Source: JACKAN01 sp964502735 (lineage in GTDB: Bacteria; Bdellovibrionota; Bdellovibrionia; Bdellovibrionales; UBA1609). Taken from it: DNA of 10,270 nucleotides. Location: the NCBI GenBank assembly GCA_964502735.1, contig CAZCYD010000080.1, forward strand, positions 1-10,270, read 5' to 3'. The translations under genes were made by a program, and so were the position numbers. Under the pieces are notes generated by a model that saw only the letters and a list, made by a program, of their open reading frames with translations, was not told the DNA's origin and searched no databases. This document shows, one piece after another, positions 1 through 5,905 of the stretch (positions are counted from its first letter, which is position 1; each line of letters begins with the position of its first letter).

Positions 1-1
1 C

Positions 2-373
2 TCAATACCGCAGTACAGAGACTCTTCTGTGGATTATAATGCCAAATCCGTTTCTACGAACTGGGGACCCACGATTGGTATGCAATTCCCAGACTTCAGA
101 GTGAAACTGTGGGGAACAGCTATTCTTGGAGGCGATCTGAACCCTGAAGGCAGTGGGACTTTCGATGTCAAATTTGAAAAATCTGAAGGGTTTCGCCTGG
201 GATTGGGAATTCCTGTGGCCAATGTAAATCTAAATATCGAGTACCAAAGAATGAAATATGACAGAACCTTACTTGAAGGTCTTGGTCCATTTACAGCGAG
301 TCATGAGTTTAACCGTGTAACAGTCGACAATAACTCTTGGATCGCGAGTGTTTCATTTCCATTAGCACTGTAA
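2..373 (+). CDS. outer-membrane beta-barrel protein, C-terminal part (5' end outside window)
   Basis: The frame is open from base 2 to the TAA at 371-373 with no credible internal start, so only the last 123 residues are present. The GTG at 29 is just an in-frame Val codon. The fragment shows alternating polar and aromatic/hydrophobic strands with Gly turns, such as FRVKLWGTAILGG, EGFRLGLGIPVANVNLNIEYQRMKY and NSWIASVSFPLAL. This pattern is typical of transmembrane beta-strands in an outer-membrane barrel, and the protein ends on a short hydrophobic strand. No family-specific motif is visible, so I assign only the general class. The next gene starts 32 nt downstream on the same strand and may be co-transcribed. 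Confidence 0.6.
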   Translation, partial: SIPQYRDSSVDYNAKSVSTNWGPTIGMQFPDFRVKLWGTAILGGDLNPEGSGTFDVKFEKSEGFRLGLGIPVANVNLNIEYQRMKYDRTLLEGLGPFTASHEFNRVTVDNNSWIASVSFPLAL

Positions 374-405
374 CGACAACAAGCCTTACACTGGGTGGTT
401 CTATT

Positions 406-1155
406 ATGTTAATAAACGCAAAAAAGCTGAGGACTTATAGGTTACTAAGTAAGGACGGGGAAATTGGCACTGCTGGTGATTTCTACTTTGATGATGAGCA
501 CTGGACCGTTCGTTACCTTGTAGTAAGCACTACTGGCAATTGGATGACTGGCAAACAGGTTCTACTTTCTCCCTATGCCCTGAAACAAGTACCTGAGAAT
601 AGTGAACATATTCATATCAACCTAACTAAAAAGCAAATTGAAGAAAGCCCTTCCCTGGAGAGTGATAAGCCTGTTTCTAGACAGTTTGAAGAGTCCTACT
701 ATGGTTACTATGAATGGCCGATGTATTGGGGTGGGCCATTTAAGTGGGGCGTTTACCCACAGATAGTTCGCGACGCAAAAATGTGGGATTTGCTGAAAAA
801 CTCTCAAAAAAAATGGGACCCACACCTCAACAGTATTCAAGATGTTACGGGTTACGACATTGAGGCTAAAGACGGAGATATGGGCCGCGTAGAGGACTTC
901 ATTATCGATACAGACTCATGGACAATAAGATATTTTATAGTGGATACTCAAAGCTGGTGGCCAGGTAAGAAAGTCTTGATATCCCCGCAATGGACCAACC
1001 GCGTAAGTTGGGATGAAAAAAAAATATCTGTAGACTTTCTCAAAGAGGCCATAAGGCAATCCCAGGAATATACAGAAAAAACCTTGCTCAACAGGGAATA
1101 TGAGGCCGACTTGCATCAGCATTACGGCTATTTAGGCTATTGGCTAGACGAATAA
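406..1155 (+). CDS. tandem PRC-barrel domain protein
   Basis: This encodes 249 aa from the ATG at 406, preceded by a modest GGGTGG purine stretch. An in-frame GTG-type extension to 337 would run into the upstream gene and is not used. Two related PRC-barrel-like halves are visible. The first is about residues 6-75 (SKDGEIGTAGDFYFDDEHWTVRYLVV, then GKQVLLSP). The second is about 147-215 (AKDGDMGRVEDFIIDTDSWTIRYFIVD, then GKKVLISPQW). They are joined by an aromatic-rich linker (YYGYYEWPMYW, residues 99-109). PRC-barrel domains are small beta-barrels found in ribosome maturation factors, photosynthetic reaction centres and many stress-linked proteins. The tandem form with this linker is a common uncharacterised bacterial type. 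There is no signal peptide, so it is probably cytoplasmic. The precise role is unknown. Confidence 0.85.
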   Translation: MLINAKKLRTYRLLSKDGEIGTAGDFYFDDEHWTVRYLVVSTTGNWMTGKQVLLSPYALKQVPENSEHIHINLTKKQIEESPSLESDKPVSRQFEESYYGYYEWPMYWGGPFKWGVYPQIVRDAKMWDLLKNSQKKWDPHLNSIQDVTGYDIEAKDGDMGRVEDFIIDTDSWTIRYFIVDTQSWWPGKKVLISPQWTNRVSWDEKKISVDFLKEAIRQSQEYTEKTLLNREYEADLHQHYGYLGYWLDE

Positions 1156-1161
1156 CCTAAA

Positions 1162-1752
1162 TCAGTGATGGATATCCTTATCTATGGCTTTGCAAAACTC
1201 ACAATAGTTTATGACTTCTAATTTCTCTGCGGGATTGAGGTCTTGATAGTCTGTGATTTTAAAAAGGAGATGGCTGTCTCTCGCACTTGATTTGTCCTTA
1301 TCTGACCACCGTAGACTCCAACATCCTTCCATTTGATGAAGTGCCACCTGCTCGACTTTGTATTGAAGATTTTCTTTATCCCAATAAAAGTGATGGTTAT
1401 CGGCATGGCCATGTCCGTTCAACATTTCCATAAAAGGAAATATTTTAAACTCTTCTCCCATATAAACTGAAGATTGAGAGTTATCGCTTGCCAACCAAAT
1501 CTTTATTTTTGCATTTGAATAGAGCCATCTAGAACCAGGGGTACGGCTGCGGATATATTGAGGACTTAAACTTCGAGTGCCTTCAAAATTTGATCTTTTT
1601 TTAAGAGTTGCCTTTTCCCAAGTCAATGATGCACAATAGGATTCTTCCTCAGTAGTTATCTGCAGTGGACACTCAGAACCTGAGGCTGCCCAGGTTTGAC
1701 CACTAGCAACTATGAAGATAAAACTTAACCAAACAAATAAAACTTTAACCAC
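1162..1752 (-). CDS. secreted His/Cys-rich protein with FixH/YtkA-like core
   Basis: This encodes 196 aa and is the last gene of the leftward five-gene cluster. It starts at GTG (1752-1750), set by a strong GAGGAGG 6 nt upstream. Residues 1-23 form a Sec signal peptide ending near WAA. The central region (about 82-150) reads IKIWLASD, then FMEMLNGHGHADNHH, YKVEQVALHQ and GCWSLRW. That order resembles the beta-sandwich of FixH/YtkA-like small copper-linked proteins, where a Met/Gly/His loop precedes a Trp-containing strand. The match is by eye and loose. Potential metal or thiol ligands are Met108, Met110, His114, His116, His120, His121, a YCEFC motif (Cys184, Cys187) and a C-terminal His-His. 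The gene meets the PRC gene tail-to-tail with 6 nt between the stops and no visible terminator. Confidence 0.7.
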   Translation of the reverse strand: MVKVLFVWLSFIFIVASGQTWAASGSECPLQITTEEESYCASLTWEKATLKKRSNFEGTRSLSPQYIRSRTPGSRWLYSNAKIKIWLASDNSQSSVYMGEEFKIFPFMEMLNGHGHADNHHFYWDKENLQYKVEQVALHQMEGCWSLRWSDKDKSSARDSHLLFKITDYQDLNPAEKLEVINYCEFCKAIDKDIHH

Positions 1753-1786
1753 TTAAACCCTCCTCTACTAATAGAGATTTCGTAAT

Positions 1787-2680
1787 CTAAAAATTTTGTA
1801 TCCAGCCTACTGACAGCCCACTGTTAATATAAGTGTTCTTTGCTGGCCCTAAAAGACTCTGATCAGTATACTGGAGTACTATTTTACTCACATCAGTCAT
1901 CGTCTTCAAAAGACCAAACTGAGCGGATGTTACAGACACTCTTCCTGTTTCTTGATAATTAACTGTTCTATTTTCAATAAATTCATGCGTCCAACCCATA
2001 TTAAAAGTTATATACGGAAAGTTATAACTGATAAGTCCAGAAACAGTTCCTTCAAAAAAATTAGAAACATCAATCTCACCAAATGATTTCCCTAGAATAT
2101 GAAGGACTTTCATTTGAAGGCGAGCCTGCCACGGCTGCCAAGATTTAAAAAGAGTTAAACCTAAACCATGCCCCCATTGATTGTATCCTGTAACACCAAT
2201 ACCCTCTCTATAACCTAAACTATTATATATGGAGTTTCCATTTGGAATATTAACAATCAAACTTAAATAAATATCAGGGTGCCAAATCGAGTAAGTGTAC
2301 TGAGGCCATAAATTATAGGTGACTCCACCCTGTACATCACTAACCCCAGCAAAACTCTGATAAAAGCTATTGCTATGAAATGAGTTTTGAAAATATCGAC
2401 CATTAAGAAACCCCTGCCAACGATCAGAAAAGGTTCTGGCTAAACTTAAGGCTGTGACTTGTTGATCTCTTTTTTCTCCATTCCAATACCCATACACTTG
2501 AGAAGAGTCTTCTAAAACTCGTCCTTTAGTTTTAAACCAACTTGAAACAACTTCTAGAGACCAATTCTCATAATTATTTAGAACTTGAAAGTTCGCAGTA
2601 CTATTTCCGCAACAACTAGATGCCCATAAAACATTTTGTTGGAGAAGTAGACACCAAAATAAAATAACAAGCCTCACCAT
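1787..2680 (-). CDS. outer-membrane beta-barrel protein with N-terminal Cys-Cys
   Basis: This encodes 297 aa. The signal peptide (residues 1 to about 20, ending LWA) is followed at once by SSCCGNS. The rest consists of repeated amphipathic aromatic strands such as DRWQGFLNGRYF, GLGLTLFKSWQPWQARLQM and ITFNMGWTHEF. It ends in WIQNF, and a terminal Phe is the classic BamA-recognised barrel signature. The ATG at 2680 overlaps the stop of the upstream lipoprotein gene by 7 nt (ATGGTGA), which suggests translational coupling. No named porin or transporter family is recognised. The vicinal Cys pair directly after signal cleavage is unusual for a barrel and would face the periplasm. Its neighbours suggest a role in metal or thiol handling at the outer membrane, which is inference only. 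Confidence 0.75.
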   Translation of the reverse strand: MVRLVILFWCLLLQQNVLWASSCCGNSTANFQVLNNYENWSLEVVSSWFKTKGRVLEDSSQVYGYWNGEKRDQQVTALSLARTFSDRWQGFLNGRYFQNSFHSNSFYQSFAGVSDVQGGVTYNLWPQYTYSIWHPDIYLSLIVNIPNGNSIYNSLGYREGIGVTGYNQWGHGLGLTLFKSWQPWQARLQMKVLHILGKSFGEIDVSNFFEGTVSGLISYNFPYITFNMGWTHEFIENRTVNYQETGRVSVTSAQFGLLKTMTDVSKIVLQYTDQSLLGPAKNTYINSGLSVGWIQNF

Positions 2681-3126
2681 CGCTCATACCATTTTAAATC
2701 ATGAATCACTTCATCACTTTTCCCCCAAAGCATGAGTTGCATTTCCCACTCGCCACCCATGTTAAATACAATTCCATTATTTAAGTAAACTCCAGTAGAT
2801 AATCTTTCGAAACTCCCAGCATCAGTTAAAGGATGCCCCATGCTAGGCATCCAAGCGTAAAATTCCAAACTTACACCTTCTGGCAAGTCAACCAAATTAG
2901 AAGTTGAGTCCAACACCTTAACCAATAACGAGCTAGACTTACTCCCACCCACCCTAGGACGAACTAACCATGTCAAGGACACATCAAAATGGCTAAGGTT
3001 AAGCTCTAATTTATTGTTTCTCCAGCCTTCCATGTCGGCAGCATTTTGGGAGCTAGACTTAAACTTATTGGGTCCCTCACAGGCTAAAAGAGTGAGGAAT
3101 ATGACCACAGAGACAACAAACTTCAA
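2674..3126 (-). CDS. YtkA/FixH-like lipoprotein
   Basis: This encodes 150 aa. It starts at TTG (3126-3124), directly abutting the TGA of the redoxin gene. A strong GGAGG lies 6-7 nt upstream, inside the redoxin C-terminal codons, and fixes this start. A lipoprotein signal peptide ends in the lipobox LLAC (Cys16), so the mature protein is probably membrane-anchored and periplasm-facing. Residues 86-134 carry the YtkA-type core: a hydrophobic strand, MPSMGHP (93-99), TGVYLNNGIVFNMGGEW, then a final strand. YtkA-like and FixH-like domains are associated with copper delivery, copper resistance and cytochrome oxidase assembly. The Met-His loop could bind copper, but the metal is not established here. 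The mid region (about 45-75) is poorly conserved with anything I recognise. Confidence 0.75.
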   Translation of the reverse strand: MKFVVSVVIFLTLLACEGPNKFKSSSQNAADMEGWRNNKLELNLSHFDVSLTWLVRPRVGGSKSSSLLVKVLDSTSNLVDLPEGVSLEFYAWMPSMGHPLTDAGSFERLSTGVYLNNGIVFNMGGEWEMQLMLWGKSDEVIHDLKWYERW

Positions 3127-3690
3127 TCAAATCCTCCGAATGTAGCATCCCAAAGAGCGCCCAAACTTATATTTAATACGCCCCTCTAATCTGAGAGACT
3201 TTAGGTTTTCACTTAAAAATTGGATTTTAGAATCAGAAAACAAAACGGAGTCTGTAATCCCTCCTTGATAGGCCACTTGCTCACCTTTGTCTGACCTCAA
3301 CACAATAGTAACATGTGGTGTTTTTAATGCTTTATATTGATTTAATAGTTTCCCTTCTTGATCCTCGATAATTGGAAAGGGCAAGTTGTAGCTTTCATAG
3401 GCCTCGATTGTAAAAGACCTCTCCTTTTCTGATATTTTGTCGCTTACAACACCAAAAAACTTAAACTCAGGGTAAGTGTGACTCAACTCTACAAGGTGAG
3501 AAATGTGAGCATTCGAACATGTGCACTTATGGGATAAGAACACGAGGACTTTTTTGTTATGAGAGCTTTTATTATAAGTGTCTACATCTACAAATATGGA
3601 GTGAGCGGAATTCAAAAAGAAAGAAATTGAAAAAAAACATACCGCAGCCCGAATATGACTACAAAACAGTTTTATACAACTTCTGACCAT
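3127..3690 (-). CDS. exported redoxin/thioredoxin-fold protein with CxC motif
   Basis: This encodes 187 aa. It begins 7 nt after the bacterioferritin stop, with GGGAG inside the end of that gene as the likely ribosome site. Residues 1-30 form a signal peptide. The thioredoxin fold follows: strand VLVFLSHK, then Cys-Thr-Cys (56-58) at the active-site position, FKFFGVVSD, PFPIIEDQEGKLLNQYKALKTPHVTIV with cis-Pro at 125, and the closing VAYQGGITDS strand. A C-terminal GCYI (Cys182) recalls the conserved GC(x)I tail of a redoxin subfamily. The usual thioredoxin CxxC and the SCO CxxxCP are both absent. Likely roles are periplasmic thiol exchange, peroxide reduction or metal-site maturation. The substrate is unknown, though the adjacent YtkA-like lipoprotein is an obvious candidate partner. 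Confidence 0.8.
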   Translation of the reverse strand: MVRSCIKLFCSHIRAAVCFFSISFFLNSAHSIFVDVDTYNKSSHNKKVLVFLSHKCTCSNAHISHLVELSHTYPEFKFFGVVSDKISEKERSFTIEAYESYNLPFPIIEDQEGKLLNQYKALKTPHVTIVLRSDKGEQVAYQGGITDSVLFSDSKIQFLSENLKSLRLEGRIKYKFGRSLGCYIRRI

Positions 3691-3697
3691 ATGAATC

Positions 3698-4156
3698 TCA
3701 AGCTCCCTGGTCAGGTTTTCTCATCATTTTTCGCACTTCATCAGCATGTTCAACTTCATTCTTAACAAAAGCTCGAGCCATTTCTTCTAGAGCTATATCT
3801 TGAATCTCAGTAGCAACTAGAACAAGCTCTTTGTAGAGTTCAATGGCCTTGAGCTCAAAATTTAGACTTTCCTCAAGCAATTGTTGAACAGTATGAACAT
3901 TCATCTCTTGGACACTCGCAGCTATCATTGGAGGATGTCCACCTAAACTAGTTATTTTCTCGCCAATCTCAACAGCGTGAGCCATAGCTTCTGAGGCATT
4001 GTCCCTAAACCACTTCTGTATGGGAATACGATTATGTCCCATTATCATAAAAGAATAGTGGAGATAGCGTGTAACTCCAGCCATTTCTTCTTGATAAATT
4101 TTTCCCAATAAAGTTAACACTTGAGGATTTTGATAACTCTTTTCAGATAAGCTCAT
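3698..4156 (-). CDS. bfr: bacterioferritin-like ferritin-fold protein
   Basis: This encodes 152 aa, close to the ~158 aa of E. coli Bfr, with AGGAG 6 nt before the ATG. It is a four-helix ferritin-like protein expected to oxidise and store iron in the cytoplasm. By eye alignment to E. coli Bfr, the ferroxidase residues are Glu24 with Tyr31 in EEMAGVTRY, Glu101 in NFELKAI, and Glu134/His137 in NEVEHADE. The helix-B motif is EAMAH (Glu56, Met58, His60), with Glu four rather than three residues before His. The GxNRIP and LGGHP segments resemble a Bfr-like subfamily rather than classical Bfr. Met58 falls at the spacing of the heme-ligating Met52, so heme binding is possible but unproven. It is the first gene of the leftward cluster. 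The symbol denotes the family, not strict orthology. Confidence 0.85.
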   Translation of the reverse strand: MSLSEKSYQNPQVLTLLGKIYQEEMAGVTRYLHYSFMIMGHNRIPIQKWFRDNASEAMAHAVEIGEKITSLGGHPPMIAASVQEMNVHTVQQLLEESLNFELKAIELYKELVLVATEIQDIALEEMARAFVKNEVEHADEVRKMMRKPDQGA

Positions 4157-4176
4157 ACAGCACTCCTATGTGAGTA

Positions 4177-4205
4177 GAACTAATCCAAGGTTATCAACCT
4201 GTCAA
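4177..4205 (-). promoter_or_regulatory. candidate sigma70 promoter of the bfr cluster
   Basis: On the minus strand a perfect TTGACA (-35) lies at 4205-4200. A weak -10 (TAGTTC, 4182-4177) follows after 17 bp. Transcription would start near 4170, shortly upstream of the AGGAG site at 4167-4163. The strong -35 with a poor -10 fits a promoter that needs an activator or is tightly controlled. Confidence 0.4.
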
Positions 4206-4229
4206 TCTACTGGCAGCAGTAATCACTGC
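4188..4229. promoter_or_regulatory. two inverted repeats around the bfr promoter (candidate operators)
   Basis: AGGTTATCAACCT (4188-4200) has perfect 5-bp arms around a 3-bp centre and lies in the spacer between the candidate -35 and -10. GCAGTAATCACTGC (4216-4229) has perfect 5-bp arms around 4 bp and lies about 10 bp upstream of the -35. Neither matches the Fur box or the CueR/CsoR sites that I know. The positions suit a repressor and an activator site, or two sites of one regulator, which is inference. Confidence 0.35.
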
Positions 4230-4299
4230 ACTGCAATAAAAGAGAAAAGAGAAGCTTTAATGTGTAAAATAATGCCTGAAATCTAAGGTCAAAAATTAA

Positions 4300-4305
4300 T
4301 ATAAT
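4300..4305 (+). promoter_or_regulatory. candidate -10 element upstream of the 12-bp repeat array
   Basis: A perfect TATAAT lies in an AT-rich stretch just before the repeat array and points toward the 409-aa gene. No good -35 is seen at 16-18 bp. If used, the transcript would start near 4312 and carry the whole repeat array in its leader. Confidence 0.25.
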
Positions 4306-4329
4306 TTATACCTATAAAACATGACTAAT

Positions 4330-4532
4330 ATTGCCTATGTTATTGCCTATGTTATTGCCTATGTTATTGCCTATGTTNNNNNNNNNNNNNNNNNNNNNNN
4401 NNNNNNNNNNNNNNNNNNNNNNNNNNNNNNNNNNNNNNNNNNNNNNNNNNNNNNNNNNNNNNNNNNNNNNNNNNNNNGACTAATATTGCCTATGTTATTG
4501 CCTATGTTATTGCCTATGTTATTGCCTATGTT
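4330..4532. repeat. 12-bp tandem repeat array interrupted by an assembly gap
   Basis: The unit ATTGCCTATGTT occurs four times at 4330-4377 and four times at 4485-4532. Each block is preceded by the same GACTAAT (4323-4329 and 4478-4484). The rest of the 4157-4586 intergenic region holds the bfr promoter and AT-rich sequence, and I see no supported gene in it. Because the unit is a multiple of three, copy changes would not shift a reading frame. If the two blocks are collapsed into one, an ATG at 4321 reads MTN, four IAYV units, then EKPNYEQ and a stop. This lacks a ribosome site and is not called as a gene. Confidence 0.9.
4378..4477. other. assembly gap (100 N)
   Basis: This is exactly 100 undetermined bases, the conventional placeholder for a gap of unknown size. 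The 55 bases on each side of it (4323-4377 and 4478-4532) are identical, so real missing sequence may be absent or may consist only of extra repeat units. Confidence 0.98.
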
Positions 4533-4586
4533 GAAAAACCTAATTATGAACAATAATTTGGTACTAAGATTGCTTAAGTAAAGCCA

Positions 4587-5816
4587 ATGACTTTTAAAAT
4601 TGCCTTAAATTACCTGATTATTCAATTGCTCGCCCTCAGCGTTGGAGCTGGAGTAGGACTTGCGAGTGATCATAAAAATGACAAAGATGTAAACCCTACA
4701 AATTCAGATGATTTCGCTTGTAATTCAATTCTTGATTTTTCCAGCCAAACGACTACCCATCAGACAATTCCAGACAACAAAATTATAGATTTTTTTAAAA
4801 AAACTGTGGGGCTTGAGGCTCATGAAGAGCTCGACTTCAACTGGAGATTAACGCAGGAGTTTTTTGAAACACCTGGAACCCCAGAAAATCAAATTGTTCA
4901 ATTTATTACCTCTCAAGTTGGAAAACTTATTGATGAACCTGAATGGACTCGAATAATCAATGAAGGTGGAGAGATTTTTCAAGAAACCGAAGCGTTAAGA
5001 GCTCAAATTTATCTGGAAACAAAACTTCCCTCCTGGAAAAGTGAATACTCAAAAACAGCGGGAAGTGTAGTGAACCCTAATACGAGTGAAGAAAAAAGAA
5101 AACAGCAGTGGAATCTCTGGATCAAACAGAAACATGGTGAGCTTGTAAACTTGGAGTTAAGTGCTAAAAGTAAACTCGCAGAACATGTTTATCATTTTGA
5201 GGCCATTCGCAGAGCTAGAGCTGACAAGTTCTATACGGCGTTGTCTTATTTAGCATTGAATCCACAGTCCTTATCTCTGGTTTTGGCTGAATTACCTTCA
5301 AGCCAAATAAGGGAGTTTCGGTTTGACCTAGCCCTGCCTTTTTTGCTTATGTATTTACTGATTGAAGATGCGAATCTCCTACATCCTGAGCCCACTATGG
5401 AGACGTCCCGTTTTGTTCGATTTGATTATTTTGAGTCAGAACTCGAAAACGTGTATTTTTTAAGGCTTAAATCTCTTTACCCTGAGATGAGCCAGGAGCA
5501 AATGTATAATAAGCTTAAAAAAGAACTGAGGGGACTCAGCCAAGTGCAACTTAATTTTGGTTTATACAGCTCAAGAAGACAGTCGGCTGATGAATACTTC
5601 TCAAAAAAATTTTTTCAGGCCCTACTCAAGCAGTCTTATGGATCAAATTCTACAGATTTAACTCAGGAAAATAATTACGAATACAAAAAAATTGGATACA
5701 AAGTTTTAAATCGAAGCCTGTCACTTCCTGTCGCGGACCCCTTTTTAAATTTGGACGAGGAGAGCCTGGGAGGAGGAACTTTTATCCCAACAGATTTTGG
5801 CTCAAAAGAACTTTAA
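4587..5816 (+). CDS. secreted protein of unknown function, 409 aa
   Basis: I do not recognise this protein. The ATG at 4587 is the first start after an in-frame stop and gives a good Sec signal peptide (hydrophobic residues about 9-24, then GLAS, cleavage near residue 27). No Shine-Dalgarno is evident, which may mean weak or leader-dependent translation. The mature part is hydrophilic, mainly helical by composition, and contains a single Cys (Cys44). It has many charged helices between about residues 65 and 210. A hydrophobic stretch near 247-263 (FDLALPFLLMYLLIEDANLL) is probably a buried helix rather than a membrane anchor. A helical segment rich in Tyr, Phe, Leu and Arg follows, and the tail is disordered-looking (LGGGTFIPTDFG). 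No catalytic motif or repeat is apparent. The tandem-repeat leader lies just upstream. Confidence 0.7.
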   Translation: MTFKIALNYLIIQLLALSVGAGVGLASDHKNDKDVNPTNSDDFACNSILDFSSQTTTHQTIPDNKIIDFFKKTVGLEAHEELDFNWRLTQEFFETPGTPENQIVQFITSQVGKLIDEPEWTRIINEGGEIFQETEALRAQIYLETKLPSWKSEYSKTAGSVVNPNTSEEKRKQQWNLWIKQKHGELVNLELSAKSKLAEHVYHFEAIRRARADKFYTALSYLALNPQSLSLVLAELPSSQIREFRFDLALPFLLMYLLIEDANLLHPEPTMETSRFVRFDYFESELENVYFLRLKSLYPEMSQEQMYNKLKKELRGLSQVQLNFGLYSSRRQSADEYFSKKFFQALLKQSYGSNSTDLTQENNYEYKKIGYKVLNRSLSLPVADPFLNLDEESLGGGTFIPTDFGSKEL

Positions 5817-5837
5817 TATACTGGACTGAAAACAAAT

Positions 5838-5866
5838 TTGATATAGCCAATGCCATCATTTAATGT
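5838..5866 (+). promoter_or_regulatory. weak candidate promoter for the DsbA-like gene
   Basis: TTGATA (5838-5843) is followed after 17 bp by TAATGT (5861-5866), with TAAAAT nearby at 5866-5871. The -35 is fair and the -10 poor. It sits about 40 bp before the ribosome site of the DsbA-like gene. Confidence 0.25.
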
Positions 5867-5905
5867 AAAATACCCCTATATTTTTTGTTTGGCTGGAGGG
5901 GCACA

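Noticed and set aside
337..405. In-frame upstream extension of the PRC-barrel gene overlapping the barrel protein gene
   Set aside because: It would overlap the end of the upstream gene in another frame. The ATG at 406 gives a complete PRC repeat and has a purine stretch before it.
4330..4532. CRISPR array
   Set aside because: The units are 12 bp, contiguous, with no unique spacers.
4321..4581. Open frame running through the N gap
   Set aside because: It depends on the arbitrary gap length. The two sides are the same 55 bases read in different frames, so the frame is an artefact.
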